Shown here one piece after another: positions 14,786 to 22,045 of a stretch of 40,991 nucleotides of DNA (the first letter of the stretch is position 1; every line of letters begins with the position of its first letter). The stretch is from a virus. The translations under genes and the position numbers were made by a program. The notes under the pieces are model-generated. The model was given only the letters and a program-made list of their open reading frames with translations, searched no databases and was not told the DNA's origin. The stretch lies in the IMG/VR virus record IMGVR_UViG_3300047373_000827, positions 1 through 40,991 of that record; one strand, written 5' to 3'.

Positions 14786-15112
14786 CACGGCTTAATCCCA
14801 TACAGACATTAATTAAGTGTCTAAGGTTTCATCTCATCTCCGTGTCTGGAACTGTTACCAGCATAGGTCCCATGAGATTTTATAGAGTAAATTTGGACCG
14901 TACAACCTCTATTAACCCGCTGTGTCAGGTTAAATAAGATGCAAGCAGCGTCTAAGAAGTGACTATTAAACTCTCCTTACTAAAGTTGGGGGTGACAACT
15001 GCTTGCTTAGTTGCGATTTCAAGATTTGAACTTGACAGAGGGATATCTCCCAAAAGGCTCATGAGACCTTTCCTACACCATTATCGCAATATATAAAACT
15101 ATAATTTTATAG
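14786..15112 (-). ncRNA. Structured non-coding RNA downstream of tRNAs
   Basis: Region between tRNA-Met and the terminator at 14752, no protein frame. Minus-strand pairings: TTGCGAT/ATCGCAA (15089-15083 with 15017-15011), GCAAGCAG/CTGCTTGC (15006-14999 with 14948-14941), TTAACC/GGTTAA (14933-14928 with 14917-14912) whose loop CAGCG can pair with the upstream CGCTG (14950-14946) as a pseudoknot, ATCTCAT/ATGAGAT (14878-14872 with 14837-14831) enclosing a CTG-GTAA-CAG hairpin with a GNRA tetraloop, and AGACA/TGTCT (14822-14818 with 14808-14804). Likely co-transcribed with the two tRNAs. Location beside tRNAs in a phage recalls the large ornate RNAs GOLLD and ROOL, but I cannot match either. Confidence 0.45.
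15011..15089 (-). pseudogene. Degenerate tRNA-like element, CAU loop
   Basis: Read 15089 to 15011: 7-bp acceptor-like stem TTGCGAT/ATCGCAA; anticodon-like arm AAGGT-CTCATGA-GCCTT with U33 and CAT; extra arm GGGA-GATA-TCCC as in class II tRNAs; T arm TCAAG-TTCAAAT-CTTGA with a consensus T loop. Only 12 nt lie where the D arm should be and no D stem forms, and one base is unpaired between T arm and acceptor. It is 23 nt downstream of tRNA-Met. Either a decayed tRNA or a tRNA-like domain of the adjacent RNA. Confidence 0.5.
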
Positions 15113-15186
15113 TGGGCCCCACAGGGTTCGAACCTGTGACCTACTGATTATGAGTCAGTTGCTCTAACCAACTGAGCTAGAGGCCC
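15113..15186 (-). tRNA. tRNA-Met/Ile2 (CAU)
   Basis: 74-nt cloverleaf. Acceptor GGGCCTC with GGGGCCC, D arm GCTC/GAGC, anticodon arm ACTGA-CTCATAA-TCAGT with anticodon CAT, T arm ACAGG-TTCGAAC-CCTGT, discriminator A, no encoded CCA. Elongator Met and lysidine-modified Ile2 cannot be told apart by eye. Confidence 0.96.
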
Positions 15187-15192
15187 ATTAAA

Positions 15193-15269
15193 TGGTGAAC
15201 GGAGAAGGATTCGAACCTTCGACCGTCTGCTTAGAAGGCAGATGCTCTATCCAGCTGAGCTACCCGTCC
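15193..15269 (-). tRNA. tRNA-Arg (UCU)
   Basis: Acceptor GGACGGG with TCCGTTC (two G-T), anticodon arm TCTGC-CTTCTAA-GCAGA with anticodon TCT, T arm GAAGG-TTCGAAT-CCTTC, discriminator A and an encoded CCA (15195-15193). Six bases separate it from tRNA-Met. It reads AGA, a codon used heavily by this AT-rich genome. Confidence 0.96.
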
Positions 15270-15367
15270 ATTTAAATTACTTTTCCAACATTTCAAAGAA
15301 CCTTTTCTTATCTAACGACAAATGTATAAAAATATTACATCATATAGAAAATAAATTTATTTAATTT

Positions 15368-15652
15368 TTATTTTGAGGCAGATTTGTATGTTCTAGAAGC
15401 AAAAGCCCCAACCCCCAGTAAAAAACCAAAATCATACCAAGCTCCATTGTTGTTATAGGCATACACCGCCACATCATCCATAAACAAACTTCCTATAAAA
15501 GAAAATATTGATATTAGTCCATGCCATAAGCCTCCAAAGAATCCATAAGAAGATTCATTAACACAATCGATTGCGTTAGGGCTTACGTCTGCACATCCTG
15601 TAATTAAGAAACTCAAAATTAGAATGTATAAAATAGTGTTTAGTTTTTTCAT
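15368..15652 (-). CDS. Small lipoprotein, WHGL...NNNGAWYDFGF type
   Basis: 94 aa. A signal peptide (MKKLNTILYILILSFLITGC) ends in a lipobox, so the mature protein is a lipoprotein with Cys20. Next come FFGGLWHGLISIFSFIGSLF (about 38-57, hydrophobic) and VYAYNNNGAWYDFGFLLGVGAF (about 63-84), a combination I recall from small conserved membrane proteins in bacterial genomes. In a phage such a protein might act in superinfection exclusion or lysis, but nothing in the sequence decides this. It lies 5 nt after the helicase gene on the same strand. Confidence 0.75.
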   Translation of the reverse strand: MKKLNTILYILILSFLITGCADVSPNAIDCVNESSYGFFGGLWHGLISIFSFIGSLFMDDVAVYAYNNNGAWYDFGFLLGVGAFASRTYKSASK

Positions 15653-15657
15653 ATTTT

Positions 15658-17553
15658 TTAGTTGTATAATAATTTTATTAAATCTCCGAATATATTACCG
15701 TCTTTTACCTCAACTGTCTGCTCAAATTCTTTCCCATCTAAAACCTTAGATAATATTGAAGACTTTTGATTTAAAAGCTTTTCTATATCTTCATCAATTG
15801 TATCTTGACATATAAGCCTTATAATTTGTATTTTATCTGATGTGGATGACGCTCTGTGTATTCTATCTTCTGCCTGTTCTCTATCTGCACTAGTCCACGG
15901 TTGGTCAATGAATATTGAAATACTTGCCGATGTAAGCGTTATGCCGACTCCTGCTGCCCCTATCGTCCCAGAGAAGACCTTGACATTGTCATCTGTCATA
16001 AAAGCCTCTACAGCCTCTTCTTTTTTGTTTGCATTAATGTCTCCATTAAATACAACTGCTTTATCTCCGAATTTATTAGCAACTTCGTAAGAAATTCCTT
16101 TGTACTGACTAAACACAACAACTTTCTCGTCTCCGTCAATAATGTCTTGAATAAATTCAAATGCTCTTTTCATTTTTAATTCAGAAGTAAATTGTTTTAA
16201 CTTTTGAATTCTGGTTAAATGATTCATTCTATTGTCGGCATCTTGGTCGTCTTGAGCACTCTCTTCTTTTATGCCTTTTTTAATTTTGTTGTACTCTCTC
16301 ATTTCTATAGGAGTGAGCTCTACAGGTATTGCTGTATAAGTTTTTGGGGGCAAGTGTTTTAATATATCCTTTTTCAATCTCCTAAGAAAGAATGGTGATA
16401 TTTTTTCAAATAACTCATCTAAATTAGAAGCTCCACTATAATCCCATCCAAAGTTGTTTTTTTCTGCAGCACAATATTTTACCCCAAAAGAGTGAGCATT
16501 ACTCCATTCTTCTGGATAAAGGAAGTTTAGTAGAGAGAAAAATTCATAAGGCCTGCTTTTTATCGCCGTACCAGTAAGTAAAAGTTTTTCTGGTATGTCT
16601 TTTAATGTTTTCTTTGCTAACTTAGTTCTATCCGCTGAATTGTTTTTTATGTAATGAGCCTCATCCATTACAAGTATCTCATAATCAGAAGAATTAAGAA
16701 CTTCTCCCATTTTATCTGGTGTGAATGTTATGTTTTTAGTGGCCCTGGAAGTTACCATATTTCTAACTCCACAATTAGGGCAAGTCTTATCTTTGTATCT
16801 TTTTTTTCTATTTCTTTCTTTCCATCCACAAAAAACATTCTTACAAGTGTGAGACATTTCTATTGTAATATAAGTGTCTAAGGAACTATAACTTATAATG
16901 TGAAACATGGAATCAATTTTGGGATGATTTATTTTCCCCGATTTTTTAGTGGGTTTCCACTTATAAACAAAAGCTTTTTCGTTAGTAAACTTTAGTATTT
17001 CACTCCTCCAGTTTAATCTAAGATTTGCGGGACATACTATTAAAGTTTTTTTACCCTTCCAACAAGCGTAGGTCATGGCAGATGCAGTTTTACCAACACC
17101 AGGCTGGTCACCCAACAAAGCCCTTCCATTGCAGGCATCAAAAAATATTGCCGCTTGCTTTTGATAATCATACGGCTCTATTTTCATAAAAGAAAAATCA
17201 ATCTTGGAAGTATCTATATTTTGAGTTTTTATTGACAACGCTCTCAATAAAGACTCTTGCCTCTTAACAAACTCTTTCCTCAAGTGCTCAACTTCTTCAG
17301 AATTTAAATTTGTAAATTTAAAAGGGATTCCATTATCTTTTACAAAAGAAATAACTTTACCAATATACCCAGGAGATATGACTCTATACCAACTCTCATA
17401 ACCAGTGCCATCAGGATTTTGTATGTAATCTACATTTATCTTCCTTTGGTCATCTGGGAAGCTCTTAATGAAGTCACTCAAATTCTTTCTATAATTATAT
17501 TCTACTTTATAGTTAGAGTTGAGCTTTGTTATGACAATTGGGTTTGTGCTCAT
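15658..17553 (-). CDS. SNF2-type DEAH helicase with zinc insertion
   Basis: 631 aa, complete. The N-terminal 120 residues precede a two-lobe SNF2 ATPase: Q-motif-like YDYQKQAA, Walker A GDQPGVGKT (148-156), LIVCPANLRLNW (motif Ia), DEAH at 297-300, LLTGTAI (motif III), then the second lobe with VVFSQYKG, FSGTIGAAGVGITLTSA (motif V) and EQAEDRIHR (motif VI). The order resembles SMARCAL1/RapA-like enzymes and serves the branch-migration niche of T4 UvsW. Between motifs Ia and II sit two Cys pairs (C237/C242 and C258/C261), a probable zinc ribbon not usual in the core. Likely acts at forks or recombination intermediates. Confidence 0.9.
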   Translation of the reverse strand: MSTNPIVITKLNSNYKVEYNYRKNLSDFIKSFPDDQRKINVDYIQNPDGTGYESWYRVISPGYIGKVISFVKDNGIPFKFTNLNSEEVEHLRKEFVKRQESLLRALSIKTQNIDTSKIDFSFMKIEPYDYQKQAAIFFDACNGRALLGDQPGVGKTASAMTYACWKGKKTLIVCPANLRLNWRSEILKFTNEKAFVYKWKPTKKSGKINHPKIDSMFHIISYSSLDTYITIEMSHTCKNVFCGWKERNRKKRYKDKTCPNCGVRNMVTSRATKNITFTPDKMGEVLNSSDYEILVMDEAHYIKNNSADRTKLAKKTLKDIPEKLLLTGTAIKSRPYEFFSLLNFLYPEEWSNAHSFGVKYCAAEKNNFGWDYSGASNLDELFEKISPFFLRRLKKDILKHLPPKTYTAIPVELTPIEMREYNKIKKGIKEESAQDDQDADNRMNHLTRIQKLKQFTSELKMKRAFEFIQDIIDGDEKVVVFSQYKGISYEVANKFGDKAVVFNGDINANKKEEAVEAFMTDDNVKVFSGTIGAAGVGITLTSASISIFIDQPWTSADREQAEDRIHRASSTSDKIQIIRLICQDTIDEDIEKLLNQKSSILSKVLDGKEFEQTVEVKDGNIFGDLIKLLYN

Positions 17554-17591
17554 AATATTACAAAATTACAAGAAAAAAAGAAAAATTCCTA

Positions 17592-17600
17592 TATTTATAG
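17592..17600 (+). promoter_or_regulatory. Candidate promoter box
   Basis: TATTTATAG, 26 nt before the ATG at 17627, in the divergent region with the helicase gene. Confidence 0.3.
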
Positions 17601-17626
17601 GTAACAATTTTTACAAAAATAAAAAA

Positions 17627-17974
17627 ATGAAAATTACAAAAGAAGTTATCAGACAGTTAATAAAAGAATCTTACGAAGAAATGACAGCACAAGAAGATGT
17701 AAAATCTTCAGAAAGCATATTTGATAGTAAACCAGGAGAAACAGTTATATTGAACTTTGAAGGTGTTACAGTCAAAATGGAAAGACAGTTAGATGATTTG
17801 TTTAAAGTGGTAGACGCTGCAGAAAGTGAAAAACTTAAGGATGGTGACTATGTAAAAATTCAAGGGAACGATAGCCTTGTTCCTGGGAAGAGTTTCAAAT
17901 TCTTAATATATAGAGAAACGCCTTTAAAATATGAAACCAACCCATTAGAGAGTTGGAAGATTATTAAAAATTAA
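17627..17974 (+). CDS. Unknown protein with CTS-like N-terminus
   Basis: 115 aa from ATG 17627; upstream in-frame starts lie before the promoter-like box. N-terminus MKITKEVIRQLIKESYEEM: a 14-residue amphipathic helix ending I-K-E before Ser. The body is a small beta-rich domain (TVILNFEGVTVKMERQL, KIQGNDSLVPGKSFKFLIY). No family recognised. Single gene between two minus-strand operons. Confidence 0.7.
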   Translation: MKITKEVIRQLIKESYEEMTAQEDVKSSESIFDSKPGETVILNFEGVTVKMERQLDDLFKVVDAAESEKLKDGDYVKIQGNDSLVPGKSFKFLIYRETPLKYETNPLESWKIIKN

Positions 17975-17982
17975 TTTAAACT

Positions 17983-18252
17983 TTACAATTCATTATTCCA
18001 CCAACCTATTTTAACTAGTCTGTTATATATAGAAAAAGGTTGTATAGCAATACCTATAGTAAATCCATAAGATGCTACAATTCCAAGAATGGCAACAATA
18101 ATTGGCATTCCATAATTATATTCATCTATAATTAAAGGTGTAATGTAACATGATTGCACTATACCAATTAACATTAGTAAAAATTTCAACTTTCCTGTTT
18201 TGTGCTCTGTAAAAAGCCACTTTAAATATGTGGGTTTATTTGTGTTTTTCAT
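17983..18252 (-). CDS. Small two-helix membrane protein
   Basis: 89 aa. Short cytosolic start with KWLFTEHKTGKLK, then two hydrophobic helices (about 23-42, KFLLMLIGIVQSCYITPLII, and about 49-70, MPIIVAILGIVASYGFTIGIAI). Holin-like size and topology, comparable to the one at 11002 (both have a K-T/G-K-L segment just before helix 1). Function unknown. Confidence 0.65.
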   Translation of the reverse strand: MKNTNKPTYLKWLFTEHKTGKLKFLLMLIGIVQSCYITPLIIDEYNYGMPIIVAILGIVASYGFTIGIAIQPFSIYNRLVKIGWWNNEL

Positions 18253-18278
18253 ATTGTAAAATATTAGTTAAATAAAAT

Positions 18279-18303
18279 ACCCATCAACATAGTGTTGATG
18301 GGT
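18279..18303 (-). terminator. Hairpin terminator, minus strand
   Basis: Perfect 11-bp stem ACCCATCAACA / TGTTGATGGGT with 3-nt loop, between two minus-strand genes; followed on the minus strand by a T-rich stretch (ATTTTATTT), not an uninterrupted U run. Confidence 0.6.
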
Positions 18304-18329
18304 CAATAGTTTTCAGTAAATTAAAAGGC

Positions 18330-18617
18330 CTACTTCTTCTTGGGGGCAGACTTTTTTGTTGCAGATTTTTTTGCTGCAGGCTTTTTTGTTGCAGGTTTTT
18401 TTGCTGCAGGCTTTTTTGCTGCAGGCTTTTTTGCTGTTGGCTTTACCTCTTCTGATACAGCCATTGATTTCAATGATTTTACCAGAGAATTAAGAGCCCA
18501 ACCTATAGCTATACCTGCATAAAGTTTGTGACCATACAATAACAAAACTACACCCAATAGTCCAGTTGCAGCTATATCTATCCACCAAGATTTTAAAATT
18601 GTAATAATTGTTTTCAT
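18330..18617 (-). CDS. Membrane-anchored protein with AAKKP tail
   Basis: 95 aa. Residues 10-29 (SWWIDIAATGLLGVVLLLYG) and about 31-45 are hydrophobic, so the N-terminal half sits in the membrane. Residues 60-94 are seven pentapeptide repeats of the type PAAKK (PTAKK, PAAKK twice, PATKK, PAAKK, SATKK, SAPKK). Such tails occur in histone H1-like and DNA-binding proteins. A membrane anchor plus a basic, DNA-binding-like tail is an unusual pairing. Follows the 19157-18627 gene by 9 nt. Confidence 0.7.
   Translation of the reverse strand: MKTIITILKSWWIDIAATGLLGVVLLLYGHKLYAGIAIGWALNSLVKSLKSMAVSEEVKPTAKKPAAKKPAAKKPATKKPAAKKSATKKSAPKKK
18336..18440. repeat. 15-bp tandem repeat, 7 units
   Basis: In-frame units coding PAAKK-type pentapeptides at the C-terminus of the membrane protein; first and last units diverged. 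Confidence 0.85.
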
Positions 18618-18626
18618 GTTTTTTGT

Positions 18627-19157
18627 TTATTTATTGTTTATATTATCGAAACCAGCCAATTTTTTCATTCTCTCATAGCTAGTGTTTATCGTTTTTTGTC
18701 TACCTCTAATCATTCTAGATTCAGATATTGGCATCATCTCTCCTTCTGGTGAGCTTTCTGCAGGCTTTTCTATTTGACCTATTTCATCAGCGTCTGTGCC
18801 TAACATAACTTGGTCACCCGTCTCTTCAGCTTCTGGCTCATACTCAACATCTCTAACTACCTGATTTAATTTATCATAAAAAACTTCATATACATCTTGA
18901 ATGTTTTTAAGAATATCTCTATTTTTATCGTTAACAACAAAGTTAGCGTCTAATATTTTAACGCCATTAATTAAAGAAAAATCCCAAGATATACTATAGT
19001 CTTTTTCTAAAAGAACAGTACCAGACCAATTAACATCTTGTCCACTATAACCTTTGTATATTGATAGTTCATTAAATTTAACTGCATAATCTTCAATTTT
19101 TTGAGTAAATTGTTTCTGCAATTCTTGAATTTCTGCTTTTGTGATTCCTGCTGTCAT
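18627..19157 (-). CDS. Unknown protein ending in SYxxRxKxLAG tag
   Basis: 176 aa from ATG 19157 (MTAGITKAEIQELQ); an in-frame ATG at 19205 would overlap the previous gene. Coiled helical N-terminus, a beta-rich middle (SGTVLLEKDYSISWDFSLINGV), an acidic linker, and the C-terminal INTSYERMKKLAGFDNINNK, which carries the recurrent SYxxRxKxLAG tag. It starts 1 nt after the stop of the gene before it. Probably a virion component; unproven. Confidence 0.7.
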   Translation of the reverse strand: MTAGITKAEIQELQKQFTQKIEDYAVKFNELSIYKGYSGQDVNWSGTVLLEKDYSISWDFSLINGVKILDANFVVNDKNRDILKNIQDVYEVFYDKLNQVVRDVEYEPEAEETGDQVMLGTDADEIGQIEKPAESSPEGEMMPISESRMIRGRQKTINTSYERMKKLAGFDNINNK

Positions 19158-19158
19158 T

Positions 19159-19365
19159 TTAATTATTTTTTTTATTTTGTCCTCCGTAAAATAGTATATC
19201 GTCAAAATCTTCTTCTGTCATTCTCTTTTTTGGAGCTACTATTTTTTTTTCAGAACTAATATCTTTAGACTCTTCCATCTCCTTAGTAGGTTCTTTAGAT
19301 GTCATGTCAGAAAAAACTTTTGACACTTCTGTGTCTATTAATTGTTTCAATTCCTTTTTATTCAT
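19159..19365 (-). CDS. Small acidic/basic tag protein (68 aa)
   Basis: MNKKELKQLIDTEVSKVFSD at the N-terminus is a tag-type helix; the remainder is charged and likely disordered (KIVAPKKRMTEEDFDDILFYGG). One nt after the upstream gene's stop. No other feature. Confidence 0.65.
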   Translation of the reverse strand: MNKKELKQLIDTEVSKVFSDMTSKEPTKEMEESKDISSEKKIVAPKKRMTEEDFDDILFYGGQNKKNN

Positions 19366-19366
19366 T

Positions 19367-19576
19367 TTAAATATTGTTTATCCAAAAACTTTTTTTCTCC
19401 CAGAAAAACTTATATTGTTTTATCATCATATCTTTTACAATTTTTCTAACATCTTCTTTGTCTAAAATTTTAGCCTTATTTAAAGCTCTCTCTATTTCGG
19501 TTTTTACAATCTTTTTGATTTCCGTTTTGGTAAGAGGTTTATTGTTAGATTCTGATATTACATAAAAGTCTTTCAT
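19367..19576 (-). CDS. Small protein with tag-type helices (69 aa)
   Basis: Begins MKDFYVISESNNKPL and continues TKTEIKKIVKTEIERALNK (residues 16-34), a tag-type helix, then DKEDVRKIVKDMMIKQY, a second weaker copy, and an aromatic end (FFWEKKSFW). First gene of a minus-strand set with 19365 and 19157. An exact promoter-like box sits 3 nt ahead of its ATG. Confidence 0.65.
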   Translation of the reverse strand: MKDFYVISESNNKPLTKTEIKKIVKTEIERALNKAKILDKEDVRKIVKDMMIKQYKFFWEKKSFWINNI

Positions 19577-19579
19577 ATA

Positions 19580-19588
19580 TAATAAATA
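19580..19588 (-). promoter_or_regulatory. Candidate promoter box 3 nt before ATG
   Basis: Exact TATTTATTA on the minus strand, 3 nt before the ATG at 19576. Confidence 0.45.
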
Positions 19589-19610
19589 TGAACCAAAAAT
19601 TAACTATTGA

Positions 19611-20582
19611 CTAAAGATTTTTAAGCATGTCTACTAAAAGTGGACAAGGATACATATCATATTTATCCTTTCTGACGCTTGTGTGGCTCCACAACCCTTT
19701 CACTCTTCCATGATATGCATCTGCATTAAATTCAAACGCATCCTTAGGGTCTACTCCATCTTTTAAAAGTTGAGGTATTCCAGCTGTGACATCTATTTTT
19801 GGATAAATTCTAGCAACGTGTTTAATTAACAACCTTAAAGATTCAATTTGTTTTGGCGTGTATGCATGCCAATATTGATGTCCTCTAAATTTGTATCCCA
19901 AATCGCAAACCATACTTTCTGGGACTTCTACATTTACATAATTATAATATTTATCTCCTTTTTTTACTACATAGCCAAAATTGTTTACTTCAACAGCAGA
20001 TGAGTATTTTGACATGTTAAAGTTTCCAACCTTACCTAAGTGCCAGCCTATATAATCATCTGGGAAACATTCTACAACCTCACCGTCATATTTCTCATCT
20101 CCATAATGTCCTTTTCGTATACTAACTCCCCCAATACAGTATTGAGTAGCAACCCTACCTCTTTTATCTCTGTTCCAAGAGTTAATCGTATTGTAAGGGT
20201 TATTCCATCCTGCGGTATGATGTATAAAAAAGTTTTCTGGTTCTATTTTTCCATAAGTTCTAACATATTCATCAGAATCCAAATAAGCCCTATCAATCTC
20301 TAGGCCATCTTCTGTTGTGTAAGCACCCAAATATTCTAGCTTGTCATCTTTGTCGTTTGCTTCATCATATCCAAACCTATCAGTGTCTGCATCTAAATTT
20401 TCTCCTATTAGTTTTTCATAAGTTTTTGGACCAACAATTCCGTCATCTTTTAAACCTTGAAGTCTTTGATATTTTTTTACAGCCGCTTCAGTAAAGGCAC
20501 CAAATATTCCATCAGCATTCAAACCTAAAGCTTTTTGTATTTCTTTTACTTCATTTCCTTTACTTCCCTTTTTTATTAGCAT
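19611..20582 (-). CDS. N-acetylmuramoyl-L-alanine amidase with PG-binding domain
   Basis: 323 aa. Residues 1-60 are a PG_binding_1 domain (IKKGSKGNEVKEIQKALGL, then DGIFGAFTEAAVKKYQ). After an acidic linker the Amidase_2 fold starts near 116: FFIHHTAGWN with Zn ligand His121/122, VEVNNFGY near residue 200, and WSHTSVRKDKYDMYP with the second Zn ligand His300. It cuts the amide between MurNAc and the stem peptide. With the GH24 lysozyme at 9845 the window encodes two peptidoglycan activities of different specificity. Start overlaps the upstream stop by one base (TAATG). Confidence 0.93.
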   Translation of the reverse strand: MLIKKGSKGNEVKEIQKALGLNADGIFGAFTEAAVKKYQRLQGLKDDGIVGPKTYEKLIGENLDADTDRFGYDEANDKDDKLEYLGAYTTEDGLEIDRAYLDSDEYVRTYGKIEPENFFIHHTAGWNNPYNTINSWNRDKRGRVATQYCIGGVSIRKGHYGDEKYDGEVVECFPDDYIGWHLGKVGNFNMSKYSSAVEVNNFGYVVKKGDKYYNYVNVEVPESMVCDLGYKFRGHQYWHAYTPKQIESLRLLIKHVARIYPKIDVTAGIPQLLKDGVDPKDAFEFNADAYHGRVKGLWSHTSVRKDKYDMYPCPLLVDMLKNL

Positions 20583-21010
20583 TATCTTAAATTTTTATTT
20601 ATTTCATTTATACCAGCCATGCCTCTTAATTTATCTTTGTATCCTTCAAACATTTTGCCATCAGAAATCATTGACGAATCACATTTTACAATAAATTCAG
20701 ATAATTCTTTTGTAAAATCTTCTAAATTATTTTTCTTAAAATCTTCAATGAAATCATAGTTGTTAACCCCTTTCGAAAGCTCTTCAATAAATGAATTGGG
20801 GCCTGAATATTTTGTGGTGCAAAAAGATGCTTCGTTTATTTTTTGTCCTTTCTTTTTTACAAATTTGAAATCCACCCTACTTTCATTGATAGCACCAGAT
20901 AAAATATAATTATCATCAGAAAACATATCTTTATATGACATTTCAACCGTTATGAAAAGTTTGTCTTTTATTAATTCAGTTTTTATGTTGTAGTTAGATT
21001 TTGACATCAT
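20582..21010 (-). CDS. Unknown protein ending in KxRGMAG tag
   Basis: 142 aa, beta-rich first half (LFITVEMSYKDMF, ESRVDFKFVKKKG), helical second half, and a C-terminal MFEGYKDKLRGMAGINEINK, the third form of the SYxxRxKxLAG tag. Overlaps the 235-aa gene upstream by 4 nt and the amidase by 1 nt, so the group is translated as a coupled set. Family unknown. Confidence 0.7.
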   Translation of the reverse strand: MMSKSNYNIKTELIKDKLFITVEMSYKDMFSDDNYILSGAINESRVDFKFVKKKGQKINEASFCTTKYSGPNSFIEELSKGVNNYDFIEDFKKNNLEDFTKELSEFIVKCDSSMISDGKMFEGYKDKLRGMAGINEINKNLR

Positions 21011-21714
21011 TTATCTAAAGTTAACTTATAAACCTTACCATCTATTTTTACTTTGTTTTTTGCTACAATCTCTGCTTTTTTTACATTTTTACTCTCTACT
21101 ATAAGCCCACCCTTAGATTTAGAAAGTTCCATGATGACATTTTTAATCATATCTTTTGAAACTTTTTTTGCAACCTCTGTAATCTTTTCTGTTAACTCTG
21201 CATCAGTTAATTGATTTTCAGGTTGAACAAAATTTTGTTGAGTAAAGTGAGGTTCTGTGTTCACTTCAGATTGCTTTTGTGAAAGCCTTTGTTGCAACCT
21301 ACTTCTAATGTCTACATTTTGTGGTCCAAAATCTGAAACTTCTGATGATGAGCTGGGTGCGCTTGAGGGTGCAGGTCCTGTTCCGTACATCATGTTTTCT
21401 AACATAGACGCTTCTGAATTTGTTTTTGGAGAAAAACTACTAAGTGCTGGTGCGTTTTTAGATTTTTCATTTGGATTTTTTCCCACTTTAGGAACTGGTA
21501 TATTTGCTGGCATGCTTGACGTCTTTTCTGCCTTGGCTATAAATTGTTGAAAATTACCAGCTAGTGAACCGTTTCTTATTTGCTCCATTTTTGATGCCAT
21601 TTCTGGATTCTTTACTGGTGCTTTTGGATTTGATATCGGCTTTACTGGTGTTGGTATGCCCATCTGTGCAAACCTTTCTTGCATTTCTTTTTTAGTATTT
21701 CCTTTATTATTCAT
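21007..21714 (-). CDS. Pro/Ser-rich protein with helical C-terminus
   Basis: 235 aa. Residues about 15-150 are low complexity: PTPVKPISNPKAP, SMPANIPVPKVGKNP, and a Pro/Ser run (GPAPSSAPSSSSE). Then RSRLQQRLSQKQSEV, a helix (about 170-200: DAELTEKITEVAKKV, DMIKNVIMELSKSKG) that again matches the tag type, and a short beta end KVKIDGKVYKLTL. It looks like a linker or scaffold-like virion protein. No family recognised. Confidence 0.65.
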   Translation of the reverse strand: MNNKGNTKKEMQERFAQMGIPTPVKPISNPKAPVKNPEMASKMEQIRNGSLAGNFQQFIAKAEKTSSMPANIPVPKVGKNPNEKSKNAPALSSFSPKTNSEASMLENMMYGTGPAPSSAPSSSSEVSDFGPQNVDIRSRLQQRLSQKQSEVNTEPHFTQQNFVQPENQLTDAELTEKITEVAKKVSKDMIKNVIMELSKSKGGLIVESKNVKKAEIVAKNKVKIDGKVYKLTLDK

Positions 21715-22045
21715 ATTCTCCTTCTTTTATCATAGTAACATCTCTTACTATCCAGTCATAAATAGTCTTAATCTTATTATTTTGTATTAAATTTTCAAAT
21801 AATTCAATTTCTTCTTCATACATTTCAGCCCTAACAGTCAGAACATTACCTATTCTTCCATATTTTCTAAATTTAATTTTAGAATTAATGGATTCAAACA
21901 TAATTTCTTTGAACTCAATATAACTTTGTTGCTCCAATTCTTGATAAGTTACTGAAAATCCATAAAACTCCTCAAACTCATTCATTGAACCTTTGTATGC
22001 TAAATCTATTAATACATTTTTGGTATTTTTTCTATTTGCTTTCAT
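21707..22045 (-). CDS. Hypothetical protein (112 aa)
   Basis: Starts within the end of the preceding gene (14-nt overlap) and overlaps the following one by 8 nt. Mixed alpha/beta (IDLAYKGSMNEFEEFYGF, FRKYGRIGNVLTVRAEMYEEE). The pattern recalls small phage tail or neck proteins, but no homologue comes to mind. Confidence 0.6.
   Translation of the reverse strand: MKANRKNTKNVLIDLAYKGSMNEFEEFYGFSVTYQELEQQSYIEFKEIMFESINSKIKFRKYGRIGNVLTVRAEMYEEEIELFENLIQNNKIKTIYDWIVRDVTMIKEGEYE

Noticed and set aside
14941-15006. A second tRNA (8-bp GCAAGCAG/CTGCTTGC closing stem)
   Set aside because: A 5-bp arm ACTTT/AGAGT with a 7-nt loop exists but lacks U33, and no T arm can be formed; kept only as part of the structured RNA.
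14524-15112. tmRNA
   Set aside because: No tag-peptide frame ending in Ala-Ala and no Ala-type acceptor with G-U; the tRNA-like element has a CAU loop, which tmRNA lacks.
14524-15112. Group I intron
   Set aside because: I could not find convincing P3-P7 core sequences, and the flanking tRNAs and genes are uninterrupted.
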